Counted from the stretch's first letter, positions 18,101 to 27,785 are shown. The stretch is 64,000 bases of DNA from Winogradskyella flava (GCF_014243395.1 NZ_JACLCP010000002.1:372001-436000), one strand, 5' to 3'. Program-made: numbers and translations. Notes: generated by a model not told the origin, from the letters alone.

Positions 18101-19417
18101 TTATTTTTCGTCAGCCCAGTTTAAACGATCCATTTGGTTATAGGGCCAAGGTGCACCATTATTTTCTATGTTGGTCATCATATTATTGAGTTCCATCGGC
18201 GCAGCGCTTTGCTCCATCACCAAATAGCGACGCATATCCAGGATGATTGATAATGGATTGATACTTACAGGACATTCTTCGACACAGGCATTACACGTGG
18301 TACATGCCCAAAGTTCTTCATTGGTAATATAATCTCCTAAAAGTTGTTTGCCATCATCCTTGAACTCCCCATTATTGGCATCTATATTTTTACCTACTTC
18401 TTCTAGACGATCACGCGTATCCATCATAATCTTACGAGGCGACAACTTCTTTCCTGTAAGATTTGCAGGACAAGCAGATGTACAACGCCCGCATTCGGTA
18501 CATGTATAGGCATTTAATAGCTGAATTTGATCTAAATCCATAACGTCACTCGCACCAAACTTAGCTGGAAAGTCATCTTCTGCCCCTTCTGGTGCAGCGG
18601 CAAATGGATCTGCATTAGGATCCATCATTAATTTCACCTCATTGGTAACCGCTTCAAGATTATCAAATTTGCCTTTAGGCTGCACACTACCATAATAGGT
18701 GTTAGGAAATGCTAATAGAATATGTAAATGCTTCGAGAAATAGAGATAATTCAAGAAAATTAAAATTCCAATAATATGTAACCACCAAGCCGTACGTTCT
18801 ATAGTATGCAAAGTACTTTCAGACATACCCTCAAACCAAGGTGCGATAAATTGCGTGATAATATTTCCATAATTCATATCTTGAAATGACGTGTCGGCGG
18901 CATTCATCAATAAAAATAAACACATTAATACGACTTCAAAATAAAGAATAATATTACCATCACTCTTAGGCCAACCTTTCATTTCTGAACTTAGGAAACG
19001 CTTTAATTTAATGACATTACGTCGCAACCAAAACACGATTACTGATATTAAGACTAAAACTGCGAGAATTTCAAAACAATCAATTAAAAACCCGTAAACT
19101 GGTGGTGATAGTAATTTTAAACCAACACGATGGGTCCCAAAGATTCCATCAATTATAATTTCAAGAACTTCAATATTTATAATTACAAAGCCAATGTAAA
19201 CGATAACATGCAAAAAGCCAGCAATCGGCCGTTTCACCATTTTGCTTTGTCCAAGGGCAATACGCGCCATATTACTCCATCGTTCGCGTTTATTATCACT
19301 GGCATCAACTTCTCTACCTAATTTTATGTTTCGTATTAGTTTCTTTATGTTTCTTGCAAAATAACCGATACCTAAAACTAGGATTATGGCAAAAAGAATA
19401 TTTGGTATGTACTCCAT
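18101..19417 (-). CDS. Membrane (Fe-S)-binding protein with 4Fe-4S dicluster domain (HdrC/E-like)
   Basis: 438 aa. The N-terminal ~250 residues contain about five or six transmembrane helices, like a cytochrome b/NarI-type membrane anchor. The C-terminal part carries two classic ferredoxin motifs, CTECGRCTSACP and CTTCNACVEECP, for two [4Fe-4S] clusters. It probably moves electrons between the membrane quinone pool and the CCG-domain protein encoded at 16636. The gene is 13 bases after the MCE-domain gene. Confidence 0.87.
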   Translation of the reverse strand: MEYIPNILFAIILVLGIGYFARNIKKLIRNIKLGREVDASDNKRERWSNMARIALGQSKMVKRPIAGFLHVIVYIGFVIINIEVLEIIIDGIFGTHRVGLKLLSPPVYGFLIDCFEILAVLVLISVIVFWLRRNVIKLKRFLSSEMKGWPKSDGNIILYFEVVLMCLFLLMNAADTSFQDMNYGNIITQFIAPWFEGMSESTLHTIERTAWWLHIIGILIFLNYLYFSKHLHILLAFPNTYYGSVQPKGKFDNLEAVTNEVKLMMDPNADPFAAAPEGAEDDFPAKFGASDVMDLDQIQLLNAYTCTECGRCTSACPANLTGKKLSPRKIMMDTRDRLEEVGKNIDANNGEFKDDGKQLLGDYITNEELWACTTCNACVEECPVSINPLSIILDMRRYLVMEQSAAPMELNNMMTNIENNGAPWPYNQMDRLNWADEK

Positions 19418-19430
19418 ACTAAAAGTAAAT

Positions 19431-20378
19431 CTAGTTGTTATTTAATTGCTCTTCTGTTGGCTCTTGATAAGGAATTTCCTTTTTTGACAAAATACGTCTG
19501 TATCTAGCAGGATGTAGCTTAATATCCAATAAAAGTAACTCCATTTCTTTTGAAGCGGCTTCAAGATTTTTGTAGAGCGCGTCATCATTTAAGAGTTTAC
19601 CAATAGTACCTTCGCTATTATCGATACTTGCCATGATACCTTGAATACCTGTTAAGGTTTTATTCAAATTAGCTATGGTGTTGGATAAATTCATATCCTT
19701 AAGTTCAGTGGATAATTCGCTTAAATCCTTACTTGTTTTTTCAAAATTATCGAGTACGGCCGCTATTTTAGTATCGTTTTCTTTAATAACGCCTTGGATT
19801 GAATAAGATAAGTTCTTAAATGATTTTAGGGTAGAATTCAATTCCGCAATAGTATTCTTTAATCCTTCATCGCTCTTATCTACCACTAAGGCATTAATAT
19901 TGGTCATAAGCGTGTCTGCAGAACGAATAGTACTATCTAAATCTAAACTTATACCAGAAAAATTATCCTTTAAAGATGTAATAAGACCTGGTTCTACTTC
20001 TGAGGCGATAAAATCGCCTGGTTGCGCCGTTTGCCCATCTTCAGTATCTATAATAGCCAAGGCATTGCCTCCCATAAGTCCTGTTTCATATAAGCGTATG
20101 GTACTGTTCTTCGAAAATTTTAACTTAGGATTTACAGAAAAAGACACTTTGGTTTTACCTGTTTCAAAGTCGTATTTTATTTCTTCTATCTTCCCAATTT
20201 TATTACCCTTTATGGTAACAGGAGAGGCAGAACTCAATGCATTATAATCAAAGGCGGTGTAGTAGGTTTTTTCATTGGTAAAAATATCCTCACCTCTTAA
20301 AAAAGAAAATAAATATATAAACAGAGCGATACCAGATAGTACCAATATAGCCGTTTTAACTTCTCTTGAAATTTTCAA
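19431..20378 (-). CDS. MlaD/MCE-domain lipid transport protein
   Basis: 315 aa. One N-terminal TM helix (KTAILVLSGIALFIYLFSFL, near 8-27) is followed by an MCE domain: YYTAFDYNALSSASPVTIKGNKIGKIEEI and LMGGNALAIIDTEDG. A long helical tail with heptad-like repeats (near 140-270) follows. This is the usual shape of MlaD proteins, which sit in the inner membrane and carry phospholipids across the periplasm with an MlaE/MlaF transporter. No mlaE or mlaF is nearby. It follows the amidase gene by 55 bases, so it is likely co-transcribed. Confidence 0.88.
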   Translation of the reverse strand: MKISREVKTAILVLSGIALFIYLFSFLRGEDIFTNEKTYYTAFDYNALSSASPVTIKGNKIGKIEEIKYDFETGKTKVSFSVNPKLKFSKNSTIRLYETGLMGGNALAIIDTEDGQTAQPGDFIASEVEPGLITSLKDNFSGISLDLDSTIRSADTLMTNINALVVDKSDEGLKNTIAELNSTLKSFKNLSYSIQGVIKENDTKIAAVLDNFEKTSKDLSELSTELKDMNLSNTIANLNKTLTGIQGIMASIDNSEGTIGKLLNDDALYKNLEAASKEMELLLLDIKLHPARYRRILSKKEIPYQEPTEEQLNNN

Positions 20379-20433
20379 TGGTCTTCACTTTGGTTAGAAG
20401 CAAAATTAGGAATAAAAATATTAATAATGTTTC

Positions 20434-21552
20434 TTAGTTGGTAGTAGTTTTCAATACCTCATTAATATCGGTTTGTTTACCATCTTTATAGGCTACCAAG
20501 AAGCTCGTAGTATAACCTTTTTCTTTAGCTTTCTCATTGAGTTGCCTGGCTTCATTATAGTCTGATGTACTTCCATAAAAGTATTTATAGAGTGCTCCAG
20601 CTTTTTCCTTACTTAAGTTTGACAATCCTTTAAAATTGTAAGGTTTCGCATCTAAATTCCGCGAACTGGCGGCAATTTGTACTTTAAAGGTAACGCCTTC
20701 ATAAATATCGGGAGTTGTCTCTGAGTTCTCATCTATTTCGGTATCACTAATCAAAATACTATTGCCTACATTTTGATCAAGTTCTTTTTTGTAAGCGATT
20801 ATAGCATCCGTAATTGCTCCCGCAACTTTAACTTGTCCGCTACTTGAATTTAAGTATGCCCCCTCTTTTTTATTGGTAATAAAACCTGTTTCAATCAAAA
20901 CACTAGGCATGTAGGTATTGTGCAATACCCAAAGGCTCAATTGCTTGATTCCGCGACTTCTTCTTTTAAGTTTACCAGAAAAATTATCTTCAACCTTACG
21001 AGCTAAAACGATACTTTGCTCTACGTACACTTCTTGTTCTATACCTATAGCTATGCTAGATTCTGGAGAACTTGGATCAAAACCTGCATAATTCTCCTCA
21101 TAATCCTCCTCTAAAAAGATCACTTCATTTTCGGCCTTGGCTACTGCCATGTTTCGTTCTGAATTTTTAGCTCCAAGTACGTAGGTCTCAGTACCAAAAG
21201 CTTGGGTATGATGTGCGTTACAATGCACAGACACAAACAAATCTGCATCCGCTTTGTTTGCTATTTTAGCTCTATTCTTCAAAGTAACAAACACATCCGT
21301 TTTACGCGTATAAATGACCTTGAAATCAGGGTTTTTCTCAAGTTCCTTACCTATTTGTAATACTATCTTTAAAGCAATATCCTTTTCCTTATAGCCATTT
21401 TTTGTTGGTCGGCCTGGATCATGACCACCATGACCAGCATCTAAAACCACTACAAATTTATCGTCTTGTGCTTGTAATGACGAAATGCCTGTTAAAGAAG
21501 TTATAAATGTGATAACTACGAATACTATTATATGTTTTACTGTCGTTTGCAT
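20434..21552 (-). CDS. N-acetylmuramoyl-L-alanine amidase (AmiC-like)
   Basis: 372 aa. Signal peptide ends SSLQAQ. The amidase_3 domain runs from VVVLDAGHGGHDPGRP (zinc His, near 35-50) through KNGYKEKDIALKI (zinc Glu) and VSVHCNAHH (zinc His) to VLIETGFITNKKEG with the catalytic Glu. The C-terminal ~100 residues (VTFKVQIAASSRNLD ...) resemble an SPOR-like peptidoglycan-binding domain. It cuts the bond between MurNAc and L-Ala in the periplasm, needed for cell separation. It is first in the minus-strand run and diverges from lptD, a gene order common in Flavobacteriia. Confidence 0.9.
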   Translation of the reverse strand: MQTTVKHIIVFVVITFITSLTGISSLQAQDDKFVVVLDAGHGGHDPGRPTKNGYKEKDIALKIVLQIGKELEKNPDFKVIYTRKTDVFVTLKNRAKIANKADADLFVSVHCNAHHTQAFGTETYVLGAKNSERNMAVAKAENEVIFLEEDYEENYAGFDPSSPESSIAIGIEQEVYVEQSIVLARKVEDNFSGKLKRRSRGIKQLSLWVLHNTYMPSVLIETGFITNKKEGAYLNSSSGQVKVAGAITDAIIAYKKELDQNVGNSILISDTEIDENSETTPDIYEGVTFKVQIAASSRNLDAKPYNFKGLSNLSKEKAGALYKYFYGSTSDYNEARQLNEKAKEKGYTTSFLVAYKDGKQTDINEVLKTTTN

Positions 21553-21657
21553 ATGTAATCTAACGGTTTCTAAACTCTGATTATTACACGTTATTGTTGG
21601 TAAATCAGTATTTGTAAACTTTATGATTTTAATAAAATAATCACAAAAAAATATCTG

Positions 21658-21665
21658 TACTTTTG
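21658..21665 (+). promoter_or_regulatory. -7 box of the lptD promoter (TACTTTTG)
   Basis: Matches the Bacteroidota -7 consensus TAnnTTTG. No clear -33 TTTG lies at the right distance. The box overlaps the most upstream in-frame TTG (21663), which argues that translation starts later, at 21714. Confidence 0.5.
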
Positions 21666-21713
21666 GCGATTCAAAAACCGAGCCATACTTTTACAAAAAT
21701 ACATCTAAAAGGA

Positions 21714-24467
21714 TTGCGTACAAATAGCTTACACATACTTTTTGCCTTGAGTTTTACAGTGCTTATCAACACTTTGAGCTTCGCCCAAGAATTACCAAAA
21801 AAGAATAAAGAAATTCCAGCTCAACAAAAAAAGGAGCGCACCATTACTATTAAAGATTCTACTAGTATAATTTTAGATTCGCTTTCCAACAAACCTAGCA
21901 ATACGAAAGTAGCTGATTCCACAGAGCAAGATTCGGTAAAGAAAGATGCGTTTTTAAAGGATATTGTAACGTATAAGGCTCAAGACTATGTTGCCATTAA
22001 CCAAAGAAAACAGCAAATTCGCCTATTTAACGAAGCCCAAGTCCTCTATGAAGACATGGAAATCACGGCAGGTGTTATCGTTATAGACTACAGTAAAAAT
22101 TTGGTTTATGCAGGTCGCCTTAAGGATTCTACTGGCTATTCACAAAAACCCGTTTTTAAACAAGGTGCCAACGTCATTGAACCTGATTCCATAATTTTCA
22201 ATACGGATTCAAGAAAAGCAATTATATTCAATTCAGTCACCGAACAAAGTGGAGGAACTATAATAGCAGAGAAAACCAAACGCGAAAACGACTCAGTCTA
22301 CTTTATTTCTAGAGGAAAATTCACAACCTCCGAAAACATAGAGGATCCTGAATATTATATCTTAATGAACAGGGCTAAAATTGTTCCAGGTAAAAAAATA
22401 GTTACGGGAATGAGTCAAATGTATATCTATGATGTACCAACACCAATTGCCATACCTTTTGCTTATTTTCCGATGTCCAAAAAACAAACTTCAGGTATAA
22501 TTTTCCCCTCTTTTGGTGAAGATACTGGTAATGACAGAGGCTATTTTTTACAAAATGGTGGGTATTACTTTGCCATTAGCGATTATGTAGATTTGGCCGT
22601 GTTAGGCGATTACTATACAAATGGAAGTTACGGCTTACGATTAGAGAGCAGCTATGCTAAACGCTATAAATTTAGAGGTAATTTCGGTTTTAGGTACGAG
22701 AACCTTTTAAATAGTGAACGTGGCTTTCCAGATTTTAGTCAAAGTACGATCTATAATATTAGATGGTCGCACAGTCAAGATGCAAAGGCCAATCCCAATT
22801 CACGATTTTCGGCGTCTGTAAACTTAGGAAGTAGCCAATATTACCAACAATCCATAAACCAGATCAATCAGTCTAGCTTTCTAAATAACACTTTGGCGTC
22901 TTCCGTATCCTATTCCAAATCATTTCAAGGCGAGCCTCAGGTAAATTTGAGTTTGTCGGCAACACATAATCAAAATACCAATACCGAAGCGATTAATCTT
23001 ACCTTACCTACGATGCAAGCCTCCATGAGTAGGGTATTTCCTTTTGCACCGAAATCGGGAGCAAAAAAAGGCGCTATTCAAAATATTAACTTTCAAGTAA
23101 ATACTAGAGGTGAATATCGTATTAGCACTACGGATTCCTTATTCGGAAAACAAGAAATGTTTGACGATGCCCTAGCAGGTATGCGCCATAGTATTCCGTT
23201 GACAACCAACTTTAAGATATTTAATCATTTTAGCGTGAGTACCAACGCCAATTTTGAAGAAACTTGGACACTCAATACGATTCGTAGATTTCAAGATCCA
23301 ACAACCGAAGAGATCGTCACAATTGACCAAAATGGTTTTGACCGCTTCTTGACCTATAATTTTGGTGCCAGTATTGGTACTACCTTATATGGTATGTATA
23401 ATTTTGAAAGGGAAGGCAAAAACCCCAAAATACAAGCCATAAGGCACGTTATGCGACCATCGATTAGTTACAGCGTCAGCCCTGCTTTTGATCAGTTCTA
23501 TGAAACCTACGATGTTGTGGATGCCAATGGGACGACGAGTGACGAGGTTCGCCAAGTTGAATATACGCGGTTTGAAAATTCGTTGTTTGGATCGCCTCGT
23601 AATGCGTATTCCAGTAACATTGGTATTTCCTTGGGGAATAATATCGAAGCCAAAGTACGGTCCAAGGATTCTACTAAAACCGAACCGGAAAAAGTCTTTT
23701 TGTTGAATAACCTTAACTTTTCCACAGGCTACAATCTTGCGGCCGATTCCTTAAATTGGAGTCCAGTGCGTGTTACGGGTGGTACACAAATTCTAAAGAA
23801 AAAGATGAATATCAACTTTGGGATGACCTTAAATCCATATGCCTTAGATAGTAACAATAATGTGATCAATACCTTTAATATTGATAATGGCGGAAGCTTG
23901 TTTAGACTTACTTCTGCCAATCTTAATATCAGTTATACCCTTTCCAATGAAACGTTTTCAGGTAAGGAGGGTGAGGATGATAAAGATGAAAGCGAGGAAC
24001 GTCGTGCTGCAAATACCAATAGTAGGACTGATGACCTTTTTGGAAAAACCCAAGATTTTGCAGATAAGCGACTCACGGATAAAGACAGGGATAAAGAGGA
24101 AAAAAACGACAATGAACTCTACAACTACAAAATGCCATGGAATGTCCGTTTGGCTTATGCTGCTAACTACGCCAATACACGACGGCAAGACGAGATAAGT
24201 TCACATTCGTTGATGTTTTCTGGTGATATCGAAATTTCGCCGCGTTGGAGTGTTGGTGCCTCCTCTGGATATGATTTTCTTAATCAAGGTTTTACCTTTA
24301 CCCAATTACGTTTTGAGCGTGATTTGTTAAGTTGGCGTATGAATTTTACTTGGGTACCTTTTAGTAATCGCTCCTCATGGAATTTCTTTATAGGTATAAA
24401 ATCCAACTTATTAAAAGACTTAAAATACGATCAACGCCGACAACCCGATAGAAATCTTGGGAACTAA
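21714..24467 (+). CDS. lptD: LptD-like outer-membrane LPS assembly protein
   Basis: 917 aa if begun at the TTG at 21714 (934 from the TTG at 21663). There is no ATG near the start; 21714 is preferred because 21663 overlaps a promoter -7 box. Signal peptide ends LSFAQ. Residues to ~210 form an OstA/LptA-like beta-taco (FNEAQVLYEDMEITAGVIVIDY). The rest is a large beta-barrel with PTPIAIPFAYFPMSKKQTSGI, which is typical of Bacteroidota LptD. It inserts lipopolysaccharide into the outer membrane. An acidic, unordered insert (near 755-800, GEDDKDESEERRA) is likely an extracellular or periplasmic loop. Divergent from the amidase; ridA follows. Confidence 0.88.
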   Translation: MRTNSLHILFALSFTVLINTLSFAQELPKKNKEIPAQQKKERTITIKDSTSIILDSLSNKPSNTKVADSTEQDSVKKDAFLKDIVTYKAQDYVAINQRKQQIRLFNEAQVLYEDMEITAGVIVIDYSKNLVYAGRLKDSTGYSQKPVFKQGANVIEPDSIIFNTDSRKAIIFNSVTEQSGGTIIAEKTKRENDSVYFISRGKFTTSENIEDPEYYILMNRAKIVPGKKIVTGMSQMYIYDVPTPIAIPFAYFPMSKKQTSGIIFPSFGEDTGNDRGYFLQNGGYYFAISDYVDLAVLGDYYTNGSYGLRLESSYAKRYKFRGNFGFRYENLLNSERGFPDFSQSTIYNIRWSHSQDAKANPNSRFSASVNLGSSQYYQQSINQINQSSFLNNTLASSVSYSKSFQGEPQVNLSLSATHNQNTNTEAINLTLPTMQASMSRVFPFAPKSGAKKGAIQNINFQVNTRGEYRISTTDSLFGKQEMFDDALAGMRHSIPLTTNFKIFNHFSVSTNANFEETWTLNTIRRFQDPTTEEIVTIDQNGFDRFLTYNFGASIGTTLYGMYNFEREGKNPKIQAIRHVMRPSISYSVSPAFDQFYETYDVVDANGTTSDEVRQVEYTRFENSLFGSPRNAYSSNIGISLGNNIEAKVRSKDSTKTEPEKVFLLNNLNFSTGYNLAADSLNWSPVRVTGGTQILKKKMNINFGMTLNPYALDSNNNVINTFNIDNGGSLFRLTSANLNISYTLSNETFSGKEGEDDKDESEERRAANTNSRTDDLFGKTQDFADKRLTDKDRDKEEKNDNELYNYKMPWNVRLAYAANYANTRRQDEISSHSLMFSGDIEISPRWSVGASSGYDFLNQGFTFTQLRFERDLLSWRMNFTWVPFSNRSSWNFFIGIKSNLLKDLKYDQRRQPDRNLGN

Positions 24468-24576
24468 TTCTAACTGTCACATTGAGCGCAGTCGACCTGT
24501 CTTTTTTCATATAAATACCTTAAATTTGAATGATGTCTAATCTATTGATAGAATTCTGATTTCTTAGAAAGCACGC

Positions 24577-24957
24577 ATGAAAAAAATAATCAACACTACT
24601 AAAGCGCCAGCACCAATAGGCCCCTACAATCAAGCCATTTTGGTAGGCAATACACTGTACACCTCTGGCCAGATCGCTTTGCATCCAGACACTATGGCAC
24701 TGGTTATGGATGATATACAAACGGAAACCAAACAGGTCATGGAAAATATGAAAGCTGTTTTAGCAGCTGCGGATATGACCTTTGAGCATGTGATAAAAAC
24801 CTCTATTTTTATTAGTGATATGAACAATTTTGGAGACATCAATGCGGTTTATGGCCAATACTTTGATGAGGCTACGGCACCAGCAAGAGAAACCGTAGAA
24901 GTGGCTAATTTGCCCAAGTTTGTCAATGTGGAGATTAGTATGATTGCGGTGAGGTAA
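24577..24957 (+). CDS. ridA: RidA-family 2-iminobutanoate/enamine deaminase
   Basis: 126 aa, the usual length. APAPIGPYNQAILVGNTLYTSGQIALHPD is the family signature, and ARETVEVANLPKFVNVEISMIAVR at the end holds the conserved active-site Arg. RidA removes reactive imines made by PLP enzymes, in the cytoplasm. It follows lptD by 110 bases in the same direction, with a TAAATTTG box at 24521-24528, so it may have its own promoter. Confidence 0.93.
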   Translation: MKKIINTTKAPAPIGPYNQAILVGNTLYTSGQIALHPDTMALVMDDIQTETKQVMENMKAVLAAADMTFEHVIKTSIFISDMNNFGDINAVYGQYFDEATAPARETVEVANLPKFVNVEISMIAVR

Positions 24958-24992
24958 ATTTTAACTCTAAAAATGCTCTATTCACATATTAC

Positions 24993-25811
24993 CTATTCAG
25001 AATATTTTGTGCTGATACCATTAGAGTTGATGGTTACTTCAACATGATAGTTATCATCCGTTCTCGCATAAGTAAAGCCTTGATTATTTAGAACATCCAA
25101 AACTTCAACATGAGGATGATTATAAGGCCTATTATGTGTACTCATAGCCAAAAAAGCGTTGTTAGGACAATCCGTCGTCCAAGTCCCTTGACCTGAATGA
25201 TCTAATGTGCCGTGTCTTGAACCGTGATGAGGCACTTTGAAAAAAGCCGTATTACTTGGGATCTGCGATTTTATGACATTCCAAACGTCCTCTTCAGCAT
25301 CACCTGTTAACATACACGTCATGTTATGAAGATTTAATGCCATCACAATGGAGTTATCATTTTCATTATCTGAAATTTCATCTTCATTTGGCCATAAAAT
25401 ATCAATTTTAACATCACCAAAATCAGGAAAAACCCTATTATTATCAATCGCTTGGTGATTAACACCTACCCTATTCGCGTAGTTCTGTAGGTGGGCTAAA
25501 TTCGAGTTCAGGATGCTTTTAGGATAATAGAATCTTGATGTACCGAAAAAGCGCATGATCTCTTTTAAACCTTGTCCATGGTCTAGATGTGCATGTGATA
25601 ACATTACCCAATCAAATGTTGGTTTAACTATACTACTAGTATTAAACTTTCGTTGAAAATAACGCTTAAGAAAAATAAGACTCGATCGAAAATTAGATGT
25701 ATCGTTAGAATCGATTAAGGCATAATGCTCATTTCCATTGCTATCAGTAGATTCTAGAAAGATAGAATCTCCCCAGGCTACATTGATTAAGATAATTTTT
25801 AGTTGACTCAT
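24993..25811 (-). CDS. Metallo-beta-lactamase-fold hydrolase (ComEC/Rec2 MBL-like)
   Basis: 272 aa, no signal, so probably cytoplasmic. The metal-binding motif is LSHAHLDHGQG (H-x-H-x-D-H, near 73-83), with CMLTGDAEEDVW carrying the next Asp and VPHHGSRHG the later His pair. This is the pattern of the MBL domain found at the C-terminus of ComEC and in stand-alone relatives, which act on nucleic acids or small phosphoesters. The start overlaps the upstream 187-aa gene by 4 bases (ATGA), so they are translationally coupled. The pair is often seen in accessory DNA, but its role is not known. Confidence 0.8.
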   Translation of the reverse strand: MSQLKIILINVAWGDSIFLESTDSNGNEHYALIDSNDTSNFRSSLIFLKRYFQRKFNTSSIVKPTFDWVMLSHAHLDHGQGLKEIMRFFGTSRFYYPKSILNSNLAHLQNYANRVGVNHQAIDNNRVFPDFGDVKIDILWPNEDEISDNENDNSIVMALNLHNMTCMLTGDAEEDVWNVIKSQIPSNTAFFKVPHHGSRHGTLDHSGQGTWTTDCPNNAFLAMSTHNRPYNHPHVEVLDVLNNQGFTYARTDDNYHVEVTINSNGISTKYSE

Positions 25812-26371
25812 TCTTTAAATTTTTGAAGGTAATCTCCTCGACTTTCTTGATAGATTTCCCGAGATCTAAATATTTGCGCTTTAGTCCAATCATTAAAAGC
25901 GTTGGTTTCTTTTTGCGAGAATCTTAATTTGATATCTTCTTGGTAGGCTATTTCAGTATTGAACTCATCAAAGGAGATATAATCATGTCGAAGTTTCCAG
26001 CAAAGAGAAAATTTCTCTTGTGAAATACGATATACCAATCCTTGTTCTACTTTTTCGACACCAAACCAATGAAAGGGTACCCAAATATCATTGATATCTA
26101 CAAAAAGACCTTGGTTTTGTTCGGCAAAGATGTACATTGAATCAATATCCTCAACACTATCAAATTCATCACCTTTATTGGTTGGACCGAGTAGAATGGC
26201 TTCTATATTCAAGAGCAAAATTGACGAATTATTATTTACAGTACTAATACTCCAATTTGGAATTGGAGAGTCCGATTGGACGGAGTAATAAGAGCATCTA
26301 ATCATCTCTACGCCATCAATATTTCTATCCACATCAGTAATAATTGGTATACTTAACTTTTTTTGTCCCAT
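25808..26371 (-). CDS. Unknown protein coupled to the MBL hydrolase
   Basis: 187 aa, acidic, no signal or TM segment. The sequence has beta-rich stretches (MIRCSYYSVQSDSPIPNWSI, SSILLLNIEAILLGP) and a helical C-terminal end with WTKAQIFRSREIYQE. I do not recognise a family. The 4-base overlap with the MBL gene suggests fixed stoichiometry or complex formation. It may be a regulator or target of that enzyme; nothing in the sequence proves it. Confidence 0.65.
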   Translation of the reverse strand: MGQKKLSIPIITDVDRNIDGVEMIRCSYYSVQSDSPIPNWSISTVNNNSSILLLNIEAILLGPTNKGDEFDSVEDIDSMYIFAEQNQGLFVDINDIWVPFHWFGVEKVEQGLVYRISQEKFSLCWKLRHDYISFDEFNTEIAYQEDIKLRFSQKETNAFNDWTKAQIFRSREIYQESRGDYLQKFKE

Positions 26372-26450
26372 AGGCCATTTCTAAATGAGTTGATAAGTTT
26401 GGAAAAACAAAGTGAATTCCTGTAAGCAAGTTACATGTATTTGAAGCTAG

Positions 26451-26477
26451 AAACTATACGTAACCTTACGTATTTTT
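26451..26477. repeat. 27-bp repeat with palindromic core, copy 1
   Basis: The core TACGTAACCTTACGTA is a 7+7 perfect inverted repeat around CC, flanked by AAACTA and a T-run. The whole 27 bases recur exactly at 30275-30301. Here it lies between divergent genes (26371 minus, 26612 plus), so it may be an operator or a small terminator-like hairpin. Confidence 0.55.
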
Positions 26478-26543
26478 CTAAAAATCAGCTAAAAAAATAA
26501 AAAAAGTAGGAGAATTAGTAACTTAACTGTTATATCTTTAGTA

Positions 26544-26577
26544 GATGTAAACGCAACCTTTTTGTTGTTTTTACATC
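26544..26577 (+). promoter_or_regulatory. Stem-loop in the leader of the 26612 gene
   Basis: Arms GATGTAAA..CAAC and GTTG..TTTACATC pair over about 12 bases, 35 bases before the start codon. It could be a protein-binding site or an mRNA leader structure. No known riboswitch fold is recognised. Confidence 0.35.
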
Positions 26578-26611
26578 CTATAACTAAACGCTATTAATCA
26601 ATCCTATAACT

Positions 26612-27736
26612 ATGAAGAAAACCACCGCACTTCTATTTGCCCTCCTTGTCATCGTTGCCTGCTCTAAAGATCAATCCGACAACTCACCAGAAGCCAACTA
26701 TGGTATTTCTGGAAAATTTGTGACGCCAAATGGCACGGATGCCGTATCTAAGGCCCATGTAAAGCTCTACAAGAATAACGACCTTATCCAAGAAAGCCTT
26801 ACGGATAGCGAAGGTAATTTCTCCTTGGACGGCCTTACCAAAGACGATTACGAACTTACCATTTCCAAAGGGGCGTTTAGAACCTCTACAACTGTAGATT
26901 TAAATGATCTTATCGACGCCTTTACGTTTAATTTCGATAGCATTCCTATAGCAGAGCTACCAAATATTGCCGTAGTTACTGGGAGTTTTGATCATATTGA
27001 AGAGGTCTTGTATAACATAGGCTTGGTGAATCCCATAACCCAAGAACCACTTTTTGATATAATCGATGGTCATGATACCATGGATAGAAATCCTGACACG
27101 AGTCATCGCCGTCACCATGACATGGCCAACAGAACCTTTAATCCAATGTTGCAACCCAATGTCGATTTTGGCTTTGGAGATCTTATAGAGTCTCCTACCC
27201 TGTTATCCAACTATGATATTATATTTCTAAATTGTGGTCTCAGTGAATCTAAAGTAGAATTTGGCAATAATCTTACGGCTTATGTGAGTAATGGCGGTTT
27301 ATTGTATGCTACAGATTGGGCTTATAGCTACTTAGACGATATTACGGCAGGTGGTACCAACTATTTAAGCTTTTACGATCCATATAGAAGTGGTAGCTCC
27401 CTTTCTACTGAAGCCGAAATATTGAACCAGGATCTTATCGATTGGATATCCTTAAACTTTGGTATTGATATACCTAATGGTAATGTCACCATAAATGAAT
27501 TCCTTGGTGGATGGCAAGTCGTAGATTCGTTTGATAATACGACCGTGATCCCTTGGTTATATGGTCCTGTTGAATACGATGGCATTAGTGAAAGTAAATA
27601 TTTGGCGTATACATTTTTACATGGTGATGGCGGTGTAATGTATTCTTCTTTCCATACGGAAAACAATACTTCAGACGCGACAACTGTTGAGCGCTTGATG
27701 CAGTATATGGTGTTTGAGTTGGCCGCAATGGAATAA
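26612..27736 (+). CDS. Lipoprotein with carboxypeptidase-regulatory-like domain and glutamine-amidotransferase-like fold
   Basis: 374 aa. Signal with lipobox VIVAC (Cys 17). Residues ~30-100 form a carboxypeptidase D regulatory-like beta-sandwich (VSKAHVKLYKNNDLI..., SEGNFSLDGLTKDDYELTI). From ~110 an alpha/beta region begins NIAVVTGSFDHIEEVL and continues SNYDIIFLNCGLSE and LTAYVSNGGLLYATDWAYSYL. This resembles the class I glutamine-amidotransferase-like fold of ThuA/BatA-type proteins, with a Cys in the elbow-like LNCGLSE. It is probably a surface or periplasmic protein of unknown substrate. It is followed by a strong bidirectional terminator. Confidence 0.7.
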   Translation: MKKTTALLFALLVIVACSKDQSDNSPEANYGISGKFVTPNGTDAVSKAHVKLYKNNDLIQESLTDSEGNFSLDGLTKDDYELTISKGAFRTSTTVDLNDLIDAFTFNFDSIPIAELPNIAVVTGSFDHIEEVLYNIGLVNPITQEPLFDIIDGHDTMDRNPDTSHRRHHDMANRTFNPMLQPNVDFGFGDLIESPTLLSNYDIIFLNCGLSESKVEFGNNLTAYVSNGGLLYATDWAYSYLDDITAGGTNYLSFYDPYRSGSSLSTEAEILNQDLIDWISLNFGIDIPNGNVTINEFLGGWQVVDSFDNTTVIPWLYGPVEYDGISESKYLAYTFLHGDGGVMYSSFHTENNTSDATTVERLMQYMVFELAAME

Positions 27737-27756
27737 AAACAACTACCCATAAAATA

Positions 27757-27785
27757 AAAACCCGAAGCTATAAACTTCGGGTTTT
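27757..27785. terminator. Bidirectional intrinsic terminator
   Basis: AAAACCCGAAG and CTTCGGGTTTT form an 11-bp perfect stem with a 7-base loop and U-runs on both strands. It ends the + gene at 27736. On the minus strand it lies just downstream of the ferredoxin 3'-end remnant (27805-27840), so it may be the original ferredoxin terminator. Confidence 0.85.
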
